Assembly (NCBI GenBank): GCA_030039755.1
Contig: JASHUY010000017.1
Location: forward strand, 1-64,000
DNA from: Acidimicrobiales bacterium
Lineage (GTDB): Bacteria; Actinomycetota; Acidimicrobiia; Acidimicrobiales; RAAP-2
Length of the DNA: 64,000 bases
Reading direction: 5' to 3'
The translations under genes and the position numbers were made by a program. Shown here one piece after another: positions 9,202-18,440 of the stretch (its first letter is position 1; each line of letters opens with the position of its first letter). Under the pieces are notes generated by a model. The model was not told where the DNA came from. It was given only the letters and a program-made list of their open reading frames with translations, and made no database searches.

Positions 9202-10671
9202 TCACCCTTCGCTGACCGGTGCCGTCATCGGCTCGCAGGTACCGTGCGCCGGCGCGGAGGAACGGGCTCTACGGACCATCGTGGGTGCCGCGTCGACGTC
9301 GCTGACGGTGAGCGCGATCGCCGCGCCCAGGACCGCGACGATCGCCGACGCGACGAACCCGTAGCGGTAGGCGCCAAGGGCCGGCACGACGGTGGACCCC
9401 ACGTGGCGCGTCGGCCCCTCCGCCATCACGGTGGTCACGAGGGCGACGCCTACCGCACCGCCGAGCTGGCGGCACGCGTTGAACACCGCCGACGCGTCAC
9501 TCGTGCGTGTCGCGCCGATGGTCGTGAACGAAGACGCCTGGGAGACCATGAATATGTGGGACACCCCGTAGCCGAGGAACAACATGTCGAGACGGATCAA
9601 CCATTCGCTGGTCGCCGGGCCGATCTGGGTGAAGAGCACCATCGAGACCGCGATCGCGAGCAAGCCACCCGTGAGCAGTCGTCGGGGACCGAAGCGCGGG
9701 TAGAGGACCCGCGACACCACCTGTGAGCCGACCATGACCCCCAGCGCCTCCGGAAAGATCGTCAGACCGGCGCGCAGTGCGGACATGCCGAGGGCGTTCT
9801 GCAAGAAGAGGGAGACGAGGTACAAGGTCCCGAAGAATGCCATCGAGCCTGCGACCATCACGGACGTGGTCGACCTGAACAGCCGGTCGACGAACAGCGA
9901 CAAGTCGATCAGCGGATGGATTCGGCGCAGCTCGTACACGACGAAGCAGACCAAGAGGCTGCCCCCCGCCGAGACCGTCGCCACGACGTCCCCGCTCGAC
10001 CACCCTACGAGCGGCCCTTCCGAGATGCCGTACATGGCCAGTCCGAGCCCGGCACCCGAAAGAAGGAACCCGCAGACGTCGAGACGACTGATGCCGGACT
10101 GCCTGTGGTCCGAGAGGAAGACGAAGCCGAAGACCAAGGCGGCGATGCCGAAGGGGACGTTCACGTAGAAGACCCAGCGCCACGAGAGCTCGGTGGTGAA
10201 GAGGCCCCCGAGCACCGGGCCCAACGCGGGCGCCAACGCGGTCGGAGGCACCAGGATGCTCGCGGCGCGAACCCGTTGGGACGGCGGGAACACCCGGAAG
10301 AGCATCGCCAAGCCGACCGGGGTCATGAGCCCCCCACCGACCCCCTGGAGGATCCTGAACACCACGAGCTCGCCGAAGCTCGTGGACAGCCCGCAGAGCG
10401 CGGATGCGACCACGAAGACGAAGACGGCTCCGAGAAGCGTCCGCCGCCCCCCGAGACGGTCCCCCAACCAGCCGGAGATGGGGATGAACACCCCGTAGCT
10501 CACGAGGTAGCCGATCGAGACGGCGTCCACCGCGTCGGTGCTGACGTGGAAGTGACGTCCCAACGTGGGGAGTGCCAGGTTCACGATCGTGGTGTCCATG
10601 ACCGCCATGAACGTGGCGGCCACGTAGACGACCGGAACGGCCACCTTCTGGTCCAGGCTGCGCCCTCTCAT
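9202..10671 (-). CDS. MFS transporter, DHA2 (14-TM drug:H+ antiporter) family
   Basis: ATFMAVMDTTIVNLALPTLGRHF..GWLGDRLGGRRTLL..RILQGVGGGLMTPVG. Confidence 0.93.
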   Translation of the reverse strand: MRGRSLDQKVAVPVVYVAATFMAVMDTTIVNLALPTLGRHFHVSTDAVDAVSIGYLVSYGVFIPISGWLGDRLGGRRTLLGAVFVFVVASALCGLSTSFGELVVFRILQGVGGGLMTPVGLAMLFRVFPPSQRVRAASILVPPTALAPALGPVLGGLFTTELSWRWVFYVNVPFGIAALVFGFVFLSDHRQSGISRLDVCGFLLSGAGLGLAMYGISEGPLVGWSSGDVVATVSAGGSLLVCFVVYELRRIHPLIDLSLFVDRLFRSTTSVMVAGSMAFFGTLYLVSLFLQNALGMSALRAGLTIFPEALGVMVGSQVVSRVLYPRFGPRRLLTGGLLAIAVSMVLFTQIGPATSEWLIRLDMLFLGYGVSHIFMVSQASSFTTIGATRTSDASAVFNACRQLGGAVGVALVTTVMAEGPTRHVGSTVVPALGAYRYGFVASAIVAVLGAAIALTVSDVDAAPTMVRRARSSAPAHGTCEPMTAPVSEG

Positions 10672-10772
10672 CTGTCCTCACCTCGTCGCGAACAGACGAT
10701 CGTCGCGCACTTCCGGCTGCCCATCGCACGCTGCTGCTGGCAGCGGGTGGACGTCTCAGTCGTGCCACTTCT

Positions 10773-10792
10773 GGATTGTCTAGATTATTGAC
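10773..10792. promoter_or_regulatory. Candidate MarR operator in the divergent MFS/MarR intergenic region
   Basis: ttgtctagattattgacag: TGTC-N9-GACA inverted half-sites in an AT-rich patch between divergent genes. Confidence 0.4.
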
Positions 10793-10884
10793 AGTCTGCT
10801 CTTCGTAACGTACGATCTGGTGGTGCCGACAGGTGCGGTCGCCGGGATGCACGACGCGCTCGGCGAGCAGTCGTCGCCCGAGCC

Positions 10885-11433
10885 GTGAACGCGCCGGCGC
10901 GGTCACGCCCGTCGGGGGACCGTCCTTGGTACGAGGACGTCCCGCTGGCGCAACTGCTGCGCGTGGCGCGCGACGTCTACCGGGACGCCGTACGGCGGGC
11001 GCTGGACAGCGCCGGGTGCGACGACATTCCGCGCAACGGCACGTTCGTGCTCTCGAGCCTGGACCGCACGACACCAGAGCCGTCGTTCAGCCCCCAGGCC
11101 GAGGTCGTCGCCTCGCTCGGGTTGAGCAAGCAGGCAGCCAGCCAGCTGATCGACACCCTCGTGCTCCGGGACTATCTCGAACGCCGCAACGACCCGGAAG
11201 ACCGCAGGCGGATGGGCGTGCGGTTGACCGATCGCGGACGTACGGCGGCGACCGCGATCCAGGGTGCGTTCGACGAGGTCGAGACGTCGATTGCGCAGCT
11301 GGTCACCGCCGATGAGCTGCACGGGTTGCGAGCGGGCCTCGCAGCCTACCGATCGATCCGTGAGCGACCCGCGTTGTCCGCAGACGACACGTTCCACACG
11401 ACCGTCGCACCCGTCGCCGGCGAGCTCCGATGA
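10885..11433 (+). CDS. MarR-family transcriptional regulator
   Basis: VVASLGLSKQAASQLIDTLVLRDYLERRNDPEDRRRMGVRLTDRG; divergent from the MFS gene. Confidence 0.9.
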   Translation: MNAPARSRPSGDRPWYEDVPLAQLLRVARDVYRDAVRRALDSAGCDDIPRNGTFVLSSLDRTTPEPSFSPQAEVVASLGLSKQAASQLIDTLVLRDYLERRNDPEDRRRMGVRLTDRGRTAATAIQGAFDEVETSIAQLVTADELHGLRAGLAAYRSIRERPALSADDTFHTTVAPVAGELR

Positions 11434-12404
11434 CCGCAGCGGGACTCGTTCACCGAGCTCGACGGGTCGTGGCGGTCGGCACGGTGGCGCTGGTGGCGGT
11501 GGGCTTTGCCGCCTGGGGCCGGCCGGGGGCAGCCGGCGCGGCCGGCGCGGCCGGCGCGAGGACCCGGTCACCGACGACGTCACCGGGCACGTCTCGAGGG
11601 ATCACCTCGGTACGGGTCCAGGTGATCCGGACCTCGGACGGAGAGGTCGCCTACCGCCGACTCGGCAAGGGCACGCCGCTGCTGCTGATCATGGGCCTCG
11701 GAGGGAGCATCGACGACTGGCAGCCCACATTCGTGAACGCGCTCGCATCCCGCTACCGGGTCATCGTGTTCAACAACGCCGGCGTCGGGCGCACCTCGGC
11801 GCTGCCCTCACCGCTCACGATCACGGCCATGGCCGACCAGACGAGCGCGTTCATCACCGCACTCGGGCTTGGGCGTGTCGACGTGCTCGGTTGGTCGATG
11901 GGGGGCATGACGGCCCAGGCGCTGACCGTCCTGCACCCTGCCCAAGTGGCCAAGCTTGTGCTGGCCGCGACCCAGGCGGGAACGGGACGTGCGCTTCCGG
12001 TGCCGGCCGCGGCCGCCGCCGACGCGGTGAGCTCGAACCCGGCCGCCGTCCTTTCCGCGCTCTTCCCGGCCAGCCAGGTGGCGGCCGAGAAGAAGTACGT
12101 CACGGGGATCTTGTCCTACCCCGGCTACTACCAGGCGCCGAGAGACCTCGTCGGCTCCCAGGAAGCCGCGGTCGAAGCCTGGCTCCGCGGCACAGACCCC
12201 TCAGGTCACCTCGTCGGCGGCATCCGGGTGCCGACCCTTGTCGCCGACGGGAGCCTCGACGCCCTGGACCCGACCGCGAACGACCGGTCGCTGGCCGCGG
12301 CCATCCGCGGTGCCCAGCTCGTCGTGTACCCCGGCGCCGGTCATGCCTTCTTGTTCCAAGACGCCACGTCGTTCGTCCGTCGGCTCGAGACGTTCCTCGG
12401 ATAG
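11430..12404 (+). CDS. Secreted or membrane-anchored alpha/beta hydrolase
   Basis: ATGA overlap with MarR; N-terminal hydrophobic/Ala-rich leader; LLLIMGLGGSIDDW; nucleophile elbow GWSMGG; GAGHAFLFQD. Confidence 0.88.
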   Translation: MTAAGLVHRARRVVAVGTVALVAVGFAAWGRPGAAGAAGAAGARTRSPTTSPGTSRGITSVRVQVIRTSDGEVAYRRLGKGTPLLLIMGLGGSIDDWQPTFVNALASRYRVIVFNNAGVGRTSALPSPLTITAMADQTSAFITALGLGRVDVLGWSMGGMTAQALTVLHPAQVAKLVLAATQAGTGRALPVPAAAAADAVSSNPAAVLSALFPASQVAAEKKYVTGILSYPGYYQAPRDLVGSQEAAVEAWLRGTDPSGHLVGGIRVPTLVADGSLDALDPTANDRSLAAAIRGAQLVVYPGAGHAFLFQDATSFVRRLETFLG

Positions 12405-12474
12405 GAGGGTCCGGGCCGGGTCCTCTATCGTCGCGACGGCGGGCTCCGACTGAGCGGAGGACCGGGAGGAGAGC

Positions 12475-13611
12475 ATGGCGGACGCGGACTTGCTGGTGGT
12501 CGGAGCAGGGCCCTACGGCGTCGCCGTCGCCGCCCATGCCCTCGAACGGGGCATCGTCACCACGGTCGTCGGCCGTCCCATGGAGTTCTGGACGGAGCAC
12601 ATGCCTGCCGGCATGTTCCTCCGATCCGGGCTGGACTGGCACCTCGACGCGTCGGCGGAGCACACCTTCGAGGCGTTCGCCGAGGACAGGGGCATCACCC
12701 CGGCGGACGTGGACCCGGTGCCGATCGGCGTCTTCCTCGCGTACGCCGCGTGGTTCCAGCAACAGAAGAAAGTGACGGTCGTCGAACGTCTTGTCACCTC
12801 GCTCCACCACGAAGGCGACGTGTTCGTAGCCCGGCTCGACGATGACAGCCGGATCACCGCGGAGAGGGTGGTAGCCGCACCTGGAGCGGGGTATTTTCCG
12901 CAGTTGCCTCACTGGGCAGCGGTGGTCGGGAACAGTGGGGCGCACACCGCCGACGCGGTCCATTTCGAAGAGATGGCGGGGGCCCGCGTGCTCGTCGTCG
13001 GAGGTCGGCAGAGCGCCTACGAGTGGGCGGCGCTGCTGGGTGAGCACGGTGCCACACGGGTCGACATCGTCCACCGCCATCCCGTTCCGCAGTTCGACAG
13101 GGTCAGCTGGGCCTTCGTGAACCCGTACATCGAGGCGACCGTGGCCGTGCCCGGGTGGTGGCGTTCGCTTTCAGAGGGTGAGCGTCAAGCCATCGGGCAA
13201 CGCTTCTGGGAGGTCGGACGCCTCACGCTCGAGTGGTGGCTGGTGCCCCGCCTGCCTCGAGACCGGTTCAACCGCTGGCCCACAAGCACCGTCGAGATCG
13301 CGGAAGTGGCCGGCGACGGCACCGTGCAGGTGCGCTTGTCGAACGGCGAGCGGCTCGATGTCGACCGGGTCGTGTTCGCCACCGGGTATCGACCGGACGT
13401 CTCGAGGGTCCCTTACCTCCAGGGTCTGCTTCCGGACATCGAGACGTTCGACGGCTTCCCGGTGCTCGACGAGTGGTTCCGCACGAGCGTCCCGGGTCTT
13501 TCCATCCCGGGGTTCGCGGCCACCAGGGACTTCGGGCCGTTTTTCGGGTTCACCAAGGGATGCCCGGCCGCGGCACGGCTCGTCGTGGAAGGCCTGGTGC
13601 GGCAAGGCTGA
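12475..13611 (+). CDS. FAD/NAD(P)-binding oxidoreductase (flavin monooxygenase-like)
   Basis: ADLLVVGAGPYGVAVAAHALERG; second nucleotide-binding motif VLVVGGRQSAYEWA; VVFATGYRPD. Confidence 0.88.
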   Translation: MADADLLVVGAGPYGVAVAAHALERGIVTTVVGRPMEFWTEHMPAGMFLRSGLDWHLDASAEHTFEAFAEDRGITPADVDPVPIGVFLAYAAWFQQQKKVTVVERLVTSLHHEGDVFVARLDDDSRITAERVVAAPGAGYFPQLPHWAAVVGNSGAHTADAVHFEEMAGARVLVVGGRQSAYEWAALLGEHGATRVDIVHRHPVPQFDRVSWAFVNPYIEATVAVPGWWRSLSEGERQAIGQRFWEVGRLTLEWWLVPRLPRDRFNRWPTSTVEIAEVAGDGTVQVRLSNGERLDVDRVVFATGYRPDVSRVPYLQGLLPDIETFDGFPVLDEWFRTSVPGLSIPGFAATRDFGPFFGFTKGCPAAARLVVEGLVRQG

Positions 13612-13641
13612 AAGCGCGCTGAGCCGGAGTTTCGGGAGCTG

Positions 13642-15042
13642 TCAACGGCTGCGGAGGAGGTCGCGTTCGATCACGGGCCAGGTCTCCTCCGGCCACAAGG
13701 TCATCCCCGCCCAGTCCACCGTCGCGACCGTGCCGCCAATCGAGTGAAAGCGGACGAGCTCGCCGGGTGAGCCGTAGCTGCTCTGGTCGGCGATGCGAAA
13801 CGCCCCCGGCCCCGTGCGCTCCAAGCGGGGAGCGTCGGCGAACGGGTCCCACGTGTCCGGATCGCCGACTGCCACCGTCCCTGCGATCGCCACGACGTCG
13901 ATCGTAGAGAAGAGATTGAAATAGCGCCCCTCGAGGCGCCGCAGCGACGACGGCGCGTTCACGGTCGTAGGCGTGGGCCCTTGGAAGAGGTCGATCACCT
14001 TCACGATGCCCTTGGCGATCTCGGTGGCGGGTACATCCGTGCAGTTCGCCAGGACGGAGACGACGACGCCGTCCTCGGGGTCCGCGATCGTTCGACTGAC
14101 CTGCCCCGGGAACCCGCCGCTGTGCCCGATCGTGCATCGTTCCCCCACCCTGAGGAGCGAGAGCCCGAGCCCGTAGTCCTCTTCTCCCGCGGACGGTCGG
14201 TGGACCCGAAAGTGCACCCGTTGCATCTCGCGCTTGGACTCATCGCGAAGGAGCTTCCTCGACCCGCAGAAGAGCGCACTGTAGAACGCGCACAAGTCGG
14301 ACGCCGTGCTGGCGACGCCGGTCGCCGGCGCAAGGGCAGCCGTCGCCACTTCGGGGATCGCCGGACGCGCGCCGTCGAGCCCGCGACGCCCATGGCCCGT
14401 CACGGCACGTTCGCGCAGCGCCGGCGAGATCTCTGCGGCCGTGCCCGAGAGGCGCAACGGGTTGACGACGTGCTCGTCGAGGTAGGCGGCGTAGTCGAGG
14501 CCGCTCACCGCCTCGACAAGCAGACCGAGCAGTCCGTAGCCCACGTTCGAGTACTTCATCGAGACGTTGGGGTCGAAGACGAGATCGGCCGCGAGGACTT
14601 CCCCTTCCAGTTGCGCCCTGTCGGAGAACGGCCGCCCGAGCTGCCAGAAGTTGGCATCGAGGCCGTCACGGACGATGCCGGCACCGTGGTCGAGCAACTG
14701 GCGGGTCGTCACCGTCCGCATGCGCGGATCTCGATGGCCTGAGAGCCATCCGAGACGGTGCGCGATCGGTTCGTCGAGGCTCAGGTCCCCGCGCTCGACG
14801 AGCTGCAGGACAGCGGTGGCCGTGAACGACTTCGAGTGCGACGCGACACGGAAGACGTCGTCGTGGCGAAGAACCCTTCCCGATGAGGCGTCTGCGTACC
14901 CGTAGGCTCCCGAGAGGAGCACGTGCCCCCGCAGCGAGACCGCGACGGCGCATCCCGTGATGTCCGCGCGCGGGCAACGCCACCGGAGCCACGAGTCGAC
15001 GTAAGCGAGCGAACGATCGAGCGCGCGGCGGTCCACGTGCAC
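13642..15042 (-). CDS. Serine hydrolase, class C beta-lactamase family
   Basis: SHSKSFTATAVLQL (SxxK); YSNVGYGLLG (YxN); TIGHSGGFPG (HxG-like); start uncertain, GTG near 15042 preferred because the longer ORF overlaps the next gene. Confidence 0.85.
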   Translation of the reverse strand: MHVDRRALDRSLAYVDSWLRWRCPRADITGCAVAVSLRGHVLLSGAYGYADASSGRVLRHDDVFRVASHSKSFTATAVLQLVERGDLSLDEPIAHRLGWLSGHRDPRMRTVTTRQLLDHGAGIVRDGLDANFWQLGRPFSDRAQLEGEVLAADLVFDPNVSMKYSNVGYGLLGLLVEAVSGLDYAAYLDEHVVNPLRLSGTAAEISPALRERAVTGHGRRGLDGARPAIPEVATAALAPATGVASTASDLCAFYSALFCGSRKLLRDESKREMQRVHFRVHRPSAGEEDYGLGLSLLRVGERCTIGHSGGFPGQVSRTIADPEDGVVVSVLANCTDVPATEIAKGIVKVIDLFQGPTPTTVNAPSSLRRLEGRYFNLFSTIDVVAIAGTVAVGDPDTWDPFADAPRLERTGPGAFRIADQSSYGSPGELVRFHSIGGTVATVDWAGMTLWPEETWPVIERDLLRSR

Positions 15043-15082
15043 ATCGTACGAGAAGAAATGAACGCCGCTCTCGAGGCGAGGC

Positions 15083-15331
15083 CTACGGTCGCTCGTCGAC
15101 TTCGTCGACGTAATGCCAGTCGACCAAGCCGTACCGCTCCACGACGATCGGCTCTGCCGACGAGGTGGACAACTCCCGGGCTCGAGCGATCGCCGCCTCG
15201 TCGTCGCTGAATTGACCCTTCTCGACCTCGTCGCCTTCCGGCCTGGTGAAGCGGTAGCGGTGGGTTCCCTCTGAGGGTGGCGGGTCGTCGGGCACGGACC
15301 GACGATACGCACCTGCGGTGATGCCCGCCAC
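15083..15331 (-). CDS. Small hypothetical protein
   Basis: 82-aa ORF THRYRFTRPEGDEVEKGQFSDDEAAIARARELSTSSAEPIVVERYGLVDWHYVDEV; protein-like composition; start uncertain. Confidence 0.55.
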   Translation of the reverse strand: MAGITAGAYRRSVPDDPPPSEGTHRYRFTRPEGDEVEKGQFSDDEAAIARARELSTSSAEPIVVERYGLVDWHYVDEVDERP

Positions 15332-15378
15332 AACCTGTCACCCGAGGCGGCATTCGGCGTCCGCGCGTGCAGACGCTC

Positions 15379-16149
15379 CTACACGGTCGGCGTCAGGCCG
15401 CCGTCGATCCGCAGCGTCGTCCCCGTGATCGAGCCCGCTCGCGGGCTCGCCAGAAAGACAACGGCCGCGGCGATCTCTCGAGGAGTGGAGAAGCGACCGA
15501 GAGGGATCGCCCGCTCCGTCTCGGCGACGACCTCTTCTGGTTCTCCGCCCCCCAGCGCCGACACCTGTGCGGCGGCCCCGTAGGAACCGAGCCACAATGT
15601 GGTGCCGACCGGCCCCGGTGCGACGCCGACGACGCGCACCCCGCTCGGGGCGTATTCGCGCGCAAGGCCCACGGTCAGGTTGTCCATCGCCGCCTTGGTC
15701 GCGCTGTACGAGGGGATGCTCGACTCGGGCATCGATCCGTTCAGGCTCGAGACGTTGACGATCACTCCTTTGGCCTCGGTCAGAAACGGTAACGCCGCCC
15801 GACTCGTACGGACCGCAGACATGAAGTTGAGCTCCCAGAATCTCGTCCAGGCCTCGTCTGTCTCTGCAGCGAACCCGGACACGAGACGAGCGCTTCCGAC
15901 GTTGTTCACCAGGATGTCGAGTCTTCCCAGTCGTCCTACGCACGCCGACACCGCGCGATCGCCCGCCGCTGGTTCCTGCATGTCTTGGACGAGGTGCTCG
16001 AGCAGCTCGCGAGGTGGCGGCTCGGAGCGGCTCGTTCCCATGACCCGCACGCCTTCCGCCAGGAGTTCGTCGGCAACCGCGAGGCCGATGCCCCTGCTCA
16101 CGCCGGTTACCAGGGCGACGCGACCGGCCAGCCGCAGATCCACCGTCAA
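15379..16149 (-). CDS. SDR family oxidoreductase
   Basis: GRVALVTGVSRGIGLAVADELLAEG; NNVGS; YSATKAAMDNLTVGLAREYAPSGVRV. Confidence 0.93.
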   Translation of the reverse strand: MTVDLRLAGRVALVTGVSRGIGLAVADELLAEGVRVMGTSRSEPPPRELLEHLVQDMQEPAAGDRAVSACVGRLGRLDILVNNVGSARLVSGFAAETDEAWTRFWELNFMSAVRTSRAALPFLTEAKGVIVNVSSLNGSMPESSIPSYSATKAAMDNLTVGLAREYAPSGVRVVGVAPGPVGTTLWLGSYGAAAQVSALGGGEPEEVVAETERAIPLGRFSTPREIAAAVVFLASPRAGSITGTTLRIDGGLTPTV

Positions 16150-16163
16150 CCTCCGAATATGGC

Positions 16164-16200
16164 GTCACGCTCGAGAAGGCGTGACTCTATCTGGCCAGAT
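16164..16200. promoter_or_regulatory. Two adjacent inverted repeats upstream of the SDR gene
   Basis: GTCACGC-TCGAGAAG-GCGTGAC (16164-16185) and perfect palindrome ATCTGGCCAGAT (16189-16200). Confidence 0.45.
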
Positions 16201-16277
16201 CGGCACGTTCGTGGTGACCTCGCCGCTGCGATGCTCGTCCGGCGGCACGGGCGGGCGAACGGGCACCGTTCAGACGA

Positions 16278-16778
16278 TCACCCGCCCTGCAGTTCCACCT
16301 CATCCAGCCTGCCGGTCTTGACGTCGTACACGAAACCCCGGATGTTCTTGTGGGGCACGAACGGACTGGCGGCGATGCGGGCCGCGGTCTGGCGAACGTC
16401 GTCGAGCGCGCGCGAGAACGCCTCGAGCGCAAATGACGGCCGGATGCCGGTGTCTGCGAGGATCTGGTCCTTCACCTGATCGTCGCGAAACGTCTCCATG
16501 CCACAGTTCGTATGGTGGACGAGGACGATCTCTTTCGTTCCGAGCAGCCTCTGGGAGATCACCAGACTTCGGATGGCGTCGTCGGTGGCCACCCCTCCGG
16601 CGTTCCGAATGACGTGGGCGTCCCCCTCTTCGAGGCCGAGGGCCCGCGCGGGGTCGAGCCGGGCGTCCATGCAGGCCAGGATGGCCACCCCCTTCGCCGG
16701 GGGCATGGCCAATTCGCCCTTGCCGAATCCCTGGGCGTACCGGGCGTTGTTGGCGAGGAGCTGATCGGTTGCGCTCAT
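16278..16778 (-). CDS. Beta-carbonic anhydrase
   Basis: VAILACMDARLDP; VIRNAGGVATDDAIRSLVISQRLLGTKEIVLVHHTNCGM; start at MSATDQ. Confidence 0.93.
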   Translation of the reverse strand: MSATDQLLANNARYAQGFGKGELAMPPAKGVAILACMDARLDPARALGLEEGDAHVIRNAGGVATDDAIRSLVISQRLLGTKEIVLVHHTNCGMETFRDDQVKDQILADTGIRPSFALEAFSRALDDVRQTAARIAASPFVPHKNIRGFVYDVKTGRLDEVELQGG

Positions 16779-16946
16779 GGGCAATCCCTTCGTCGGAGCC
16801 ACGGACAAGATAGCCTACTTGACCGATCCGACATATGAGGATTTGCCCTGAACCGCGTCGACCAGGCTGTCCCGACGCCGGTCACAGGCGCCGTCAGCTC
16901 GACAGAGGAAGCGCTCGCTCGAGGCTGAGGCTGAGGCAGTACCGAC

Positions 16947-17105
16947 TCAGATATTCACACGACAGGCGAGCCGCTTCTCCTCGTGCAACTTCATCTCGTG
17001 ACGAGTTTCGCGTCCGCGGTGGCCGCCCTTGAGATGTTCAGCCTCTTCCTCGGTCTCCTCCAGGTCTTCCGCAAGCTCCCGCTCGTTGCCGTCGACATGG
17101 CTCAT
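16947..17105 (-). CDS. 52-aa highly charged hypothetical protein (not in supplied ORF track)
   Basis: Read by hand: MSHVDGNERELAEDLEETEEEAEHLKGGHRGRETRHEMKLHEEKRLACRVNI*; GAAGGAG RBS ends 5 nt before ATG. Confidence 0.6.
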   Translation of the reverse strand: MSHVDGNERELAEDLEETEEEAEHLKGGHRGRETRHEMKLHEEKRLACRVNI

Positions 17106-17287
17106 TGTGTCTCCTTCCCTACGGCCTCGATGCAGCTCGACCGAAGATCACCATGCAAGGCAAGGAGTGCGAGCGGGCACTGAGCACTCCCAGCCACCCT
17201 TCGTCGATCCCGGAGCAGCACTGCCCACCGACGCGCCGGTACCCTGCCTCCTTCGCAAGGCTGCTATCAGGTCCGAAGCAGAACCAC

Positions 17288-17299
17288 GGCCACGTGGCC
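17288..17299. repeat. Perfect 12-bp palindrome GGCCACGTGGCC
   Basis: Directly read; lies between the VWA gene stop and the 52-aa ORF. Confidence 0.5.
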
Positions 17300-17308
17300 A
17301 GTGTTTCG

Positions 17309-17959
17309 TCAGTCCCCTGCCGCCCTCCGCCGCTCCTCCTCGGTGTAGCCGAGGCGGTCGGACTCGCCCCGCCGCATCCGCCCGACGCTGGCAGACAGCG
17401 ACCCCATCGCCGCCCGTGAGGCTGCCGGTGACGCCGCGAATTTCATCGAGGCGTCCGGGCTCACTCCGAGACGTTCCCCCTCCCGGATGGCATCCTGGTT
17501 GGCTCCGATGAAGGTGAAGTGCCACCCCGCGTCGATACGCTCCTTCACCGCAGCCATCACGGCGTCGCGCGTCCACTCACGCGATGCGTTCTCCAGTCCA
17601 TCCGTCACGACGGCGAAGATCACGTTTGCCGGGCGCTCATCGCGCGGGAGCCCCACGAGCCGCGCGCTCACGGTCGAGATGGTGCGCCCCATGGCGTCGA
17701 GGAGCGCCGTCGATCCCCGAGGCACGAGGCGGTAATCGTCGAGCTCTGCGACCGGAACGCCGTCGTAGAGGACTTCGTACCCGCTGTCGAACTGGGCGAG
17801 GGTGACGAGGCACCGACCCGGTTCGTCGGCCTGGTCGGCGAGGAGCGCCTTGATGCCGCCTTCCATGTCCTCCCTGATGGTCTCCATCGATCCCGAGCGA
17901 TCGACCACGAGCACGAGGAGAGTCGTGTCGTTCTTCGTCTCGGTCTTCTTGGTGGTCAT
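17309..17959 (-). CDS. VWA-domain protein
   Basis: LLVLVVDRSGSMETI (MIDAS DxSxS); GSTALLDAMG; VIFAVVTDGLENAS. Confidence 0.9.
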   Translation of the reverse strand: MTTKKTETKNDTTLLVLVVDRSGSMETIREDMEGGIKALLADQADEPGRCLVTLAQFDSGYEVLYDGVPVAELDDYRLVPRGSTALLDAMGRTISTVSARLVGLPRDERPANVIFAVVTDGLENASREWTRDAVMAAVKERIDAGWHFTFIGANQDAIREGERLGVSPDASMKFAASPAASRAAMGSLSASVGRMRRGESDRLGYTEEERRRAAGD

Positions 17960-18291
17960 GATGGATCGGTCCCCTTCCTGCGCACTGGGCGCTTCGTGCC
18001 CGAGGGCTTCTTCTCTCGGGCTCTCGCTTCTTGGACCAGCTGATGCACTCGCTGGCGGCTCAGACCGAGAACCCTGGCGACCGAAGACAGCGAGTCCTCT
18101 TCGGCGGCATCGGCTGCCGCAGCGGCGCGCATGGCCGACAGCCGCTCCACCGCCCGCTGGTGGTCGGCAAGGGCTTCCGTAGCTCGCTGATAGCGGGTAA
18201 CCGGGTCGGGCACCTTCTCCAGCCAAGCCACGAAGGCGTCGGTGTCGGGATGTCCCGTCTTGTGATCGGGCTTTCGGGCTGCCATCGTCAA
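17956..18291 (-). CDS. Small helix-turn-helix DNA-binding protein
   Basis: EEDSLSSVARVLGLSRQRVHQLVQEAR resembles an HTH; ATGA overlap with the VWA gene. Confidence 0.75.
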   Translation of the reverse strand: MTMAARKPDHKTGHPDTDAFVAWLEKVPDPVTRYQRATEALADHQRAVERLSAMRAAAAADAAEEDSLSSVARVLGLSRQRVHQLVQEARAREKKPSGTKRPVRRKGTDPS

Positions 18292-18440
18292 GAGGGACTT
18301 TACAGTCGATCACCATCAGCGTCAAGAGGGGCTAGACAGCTAGACAGACAGCCCTGCGCGAGGCGAGGCCCGCCGGTGCCGCCGTCAATGCGGTTGGCTA
18401 CGATCCTTCCGGGACTGTCCTCGACTTTCCCGACAACCAA

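Noticed and set aside
11519-11560. ggcgcggccggcgcggccggcgcg repeat
   Set aside because: Short in-frame Gly-Ala-Ala repeat inside the hydrolase leader; likely linker low complexity rather than a regulatory repeat.
15043-15333. N-terminal extension of the serine hydrolase ORF
   Set aside because: Overlaps a more protein-like 82-aa ORF in another frame; beta-lactamase homology begins after about 15042.
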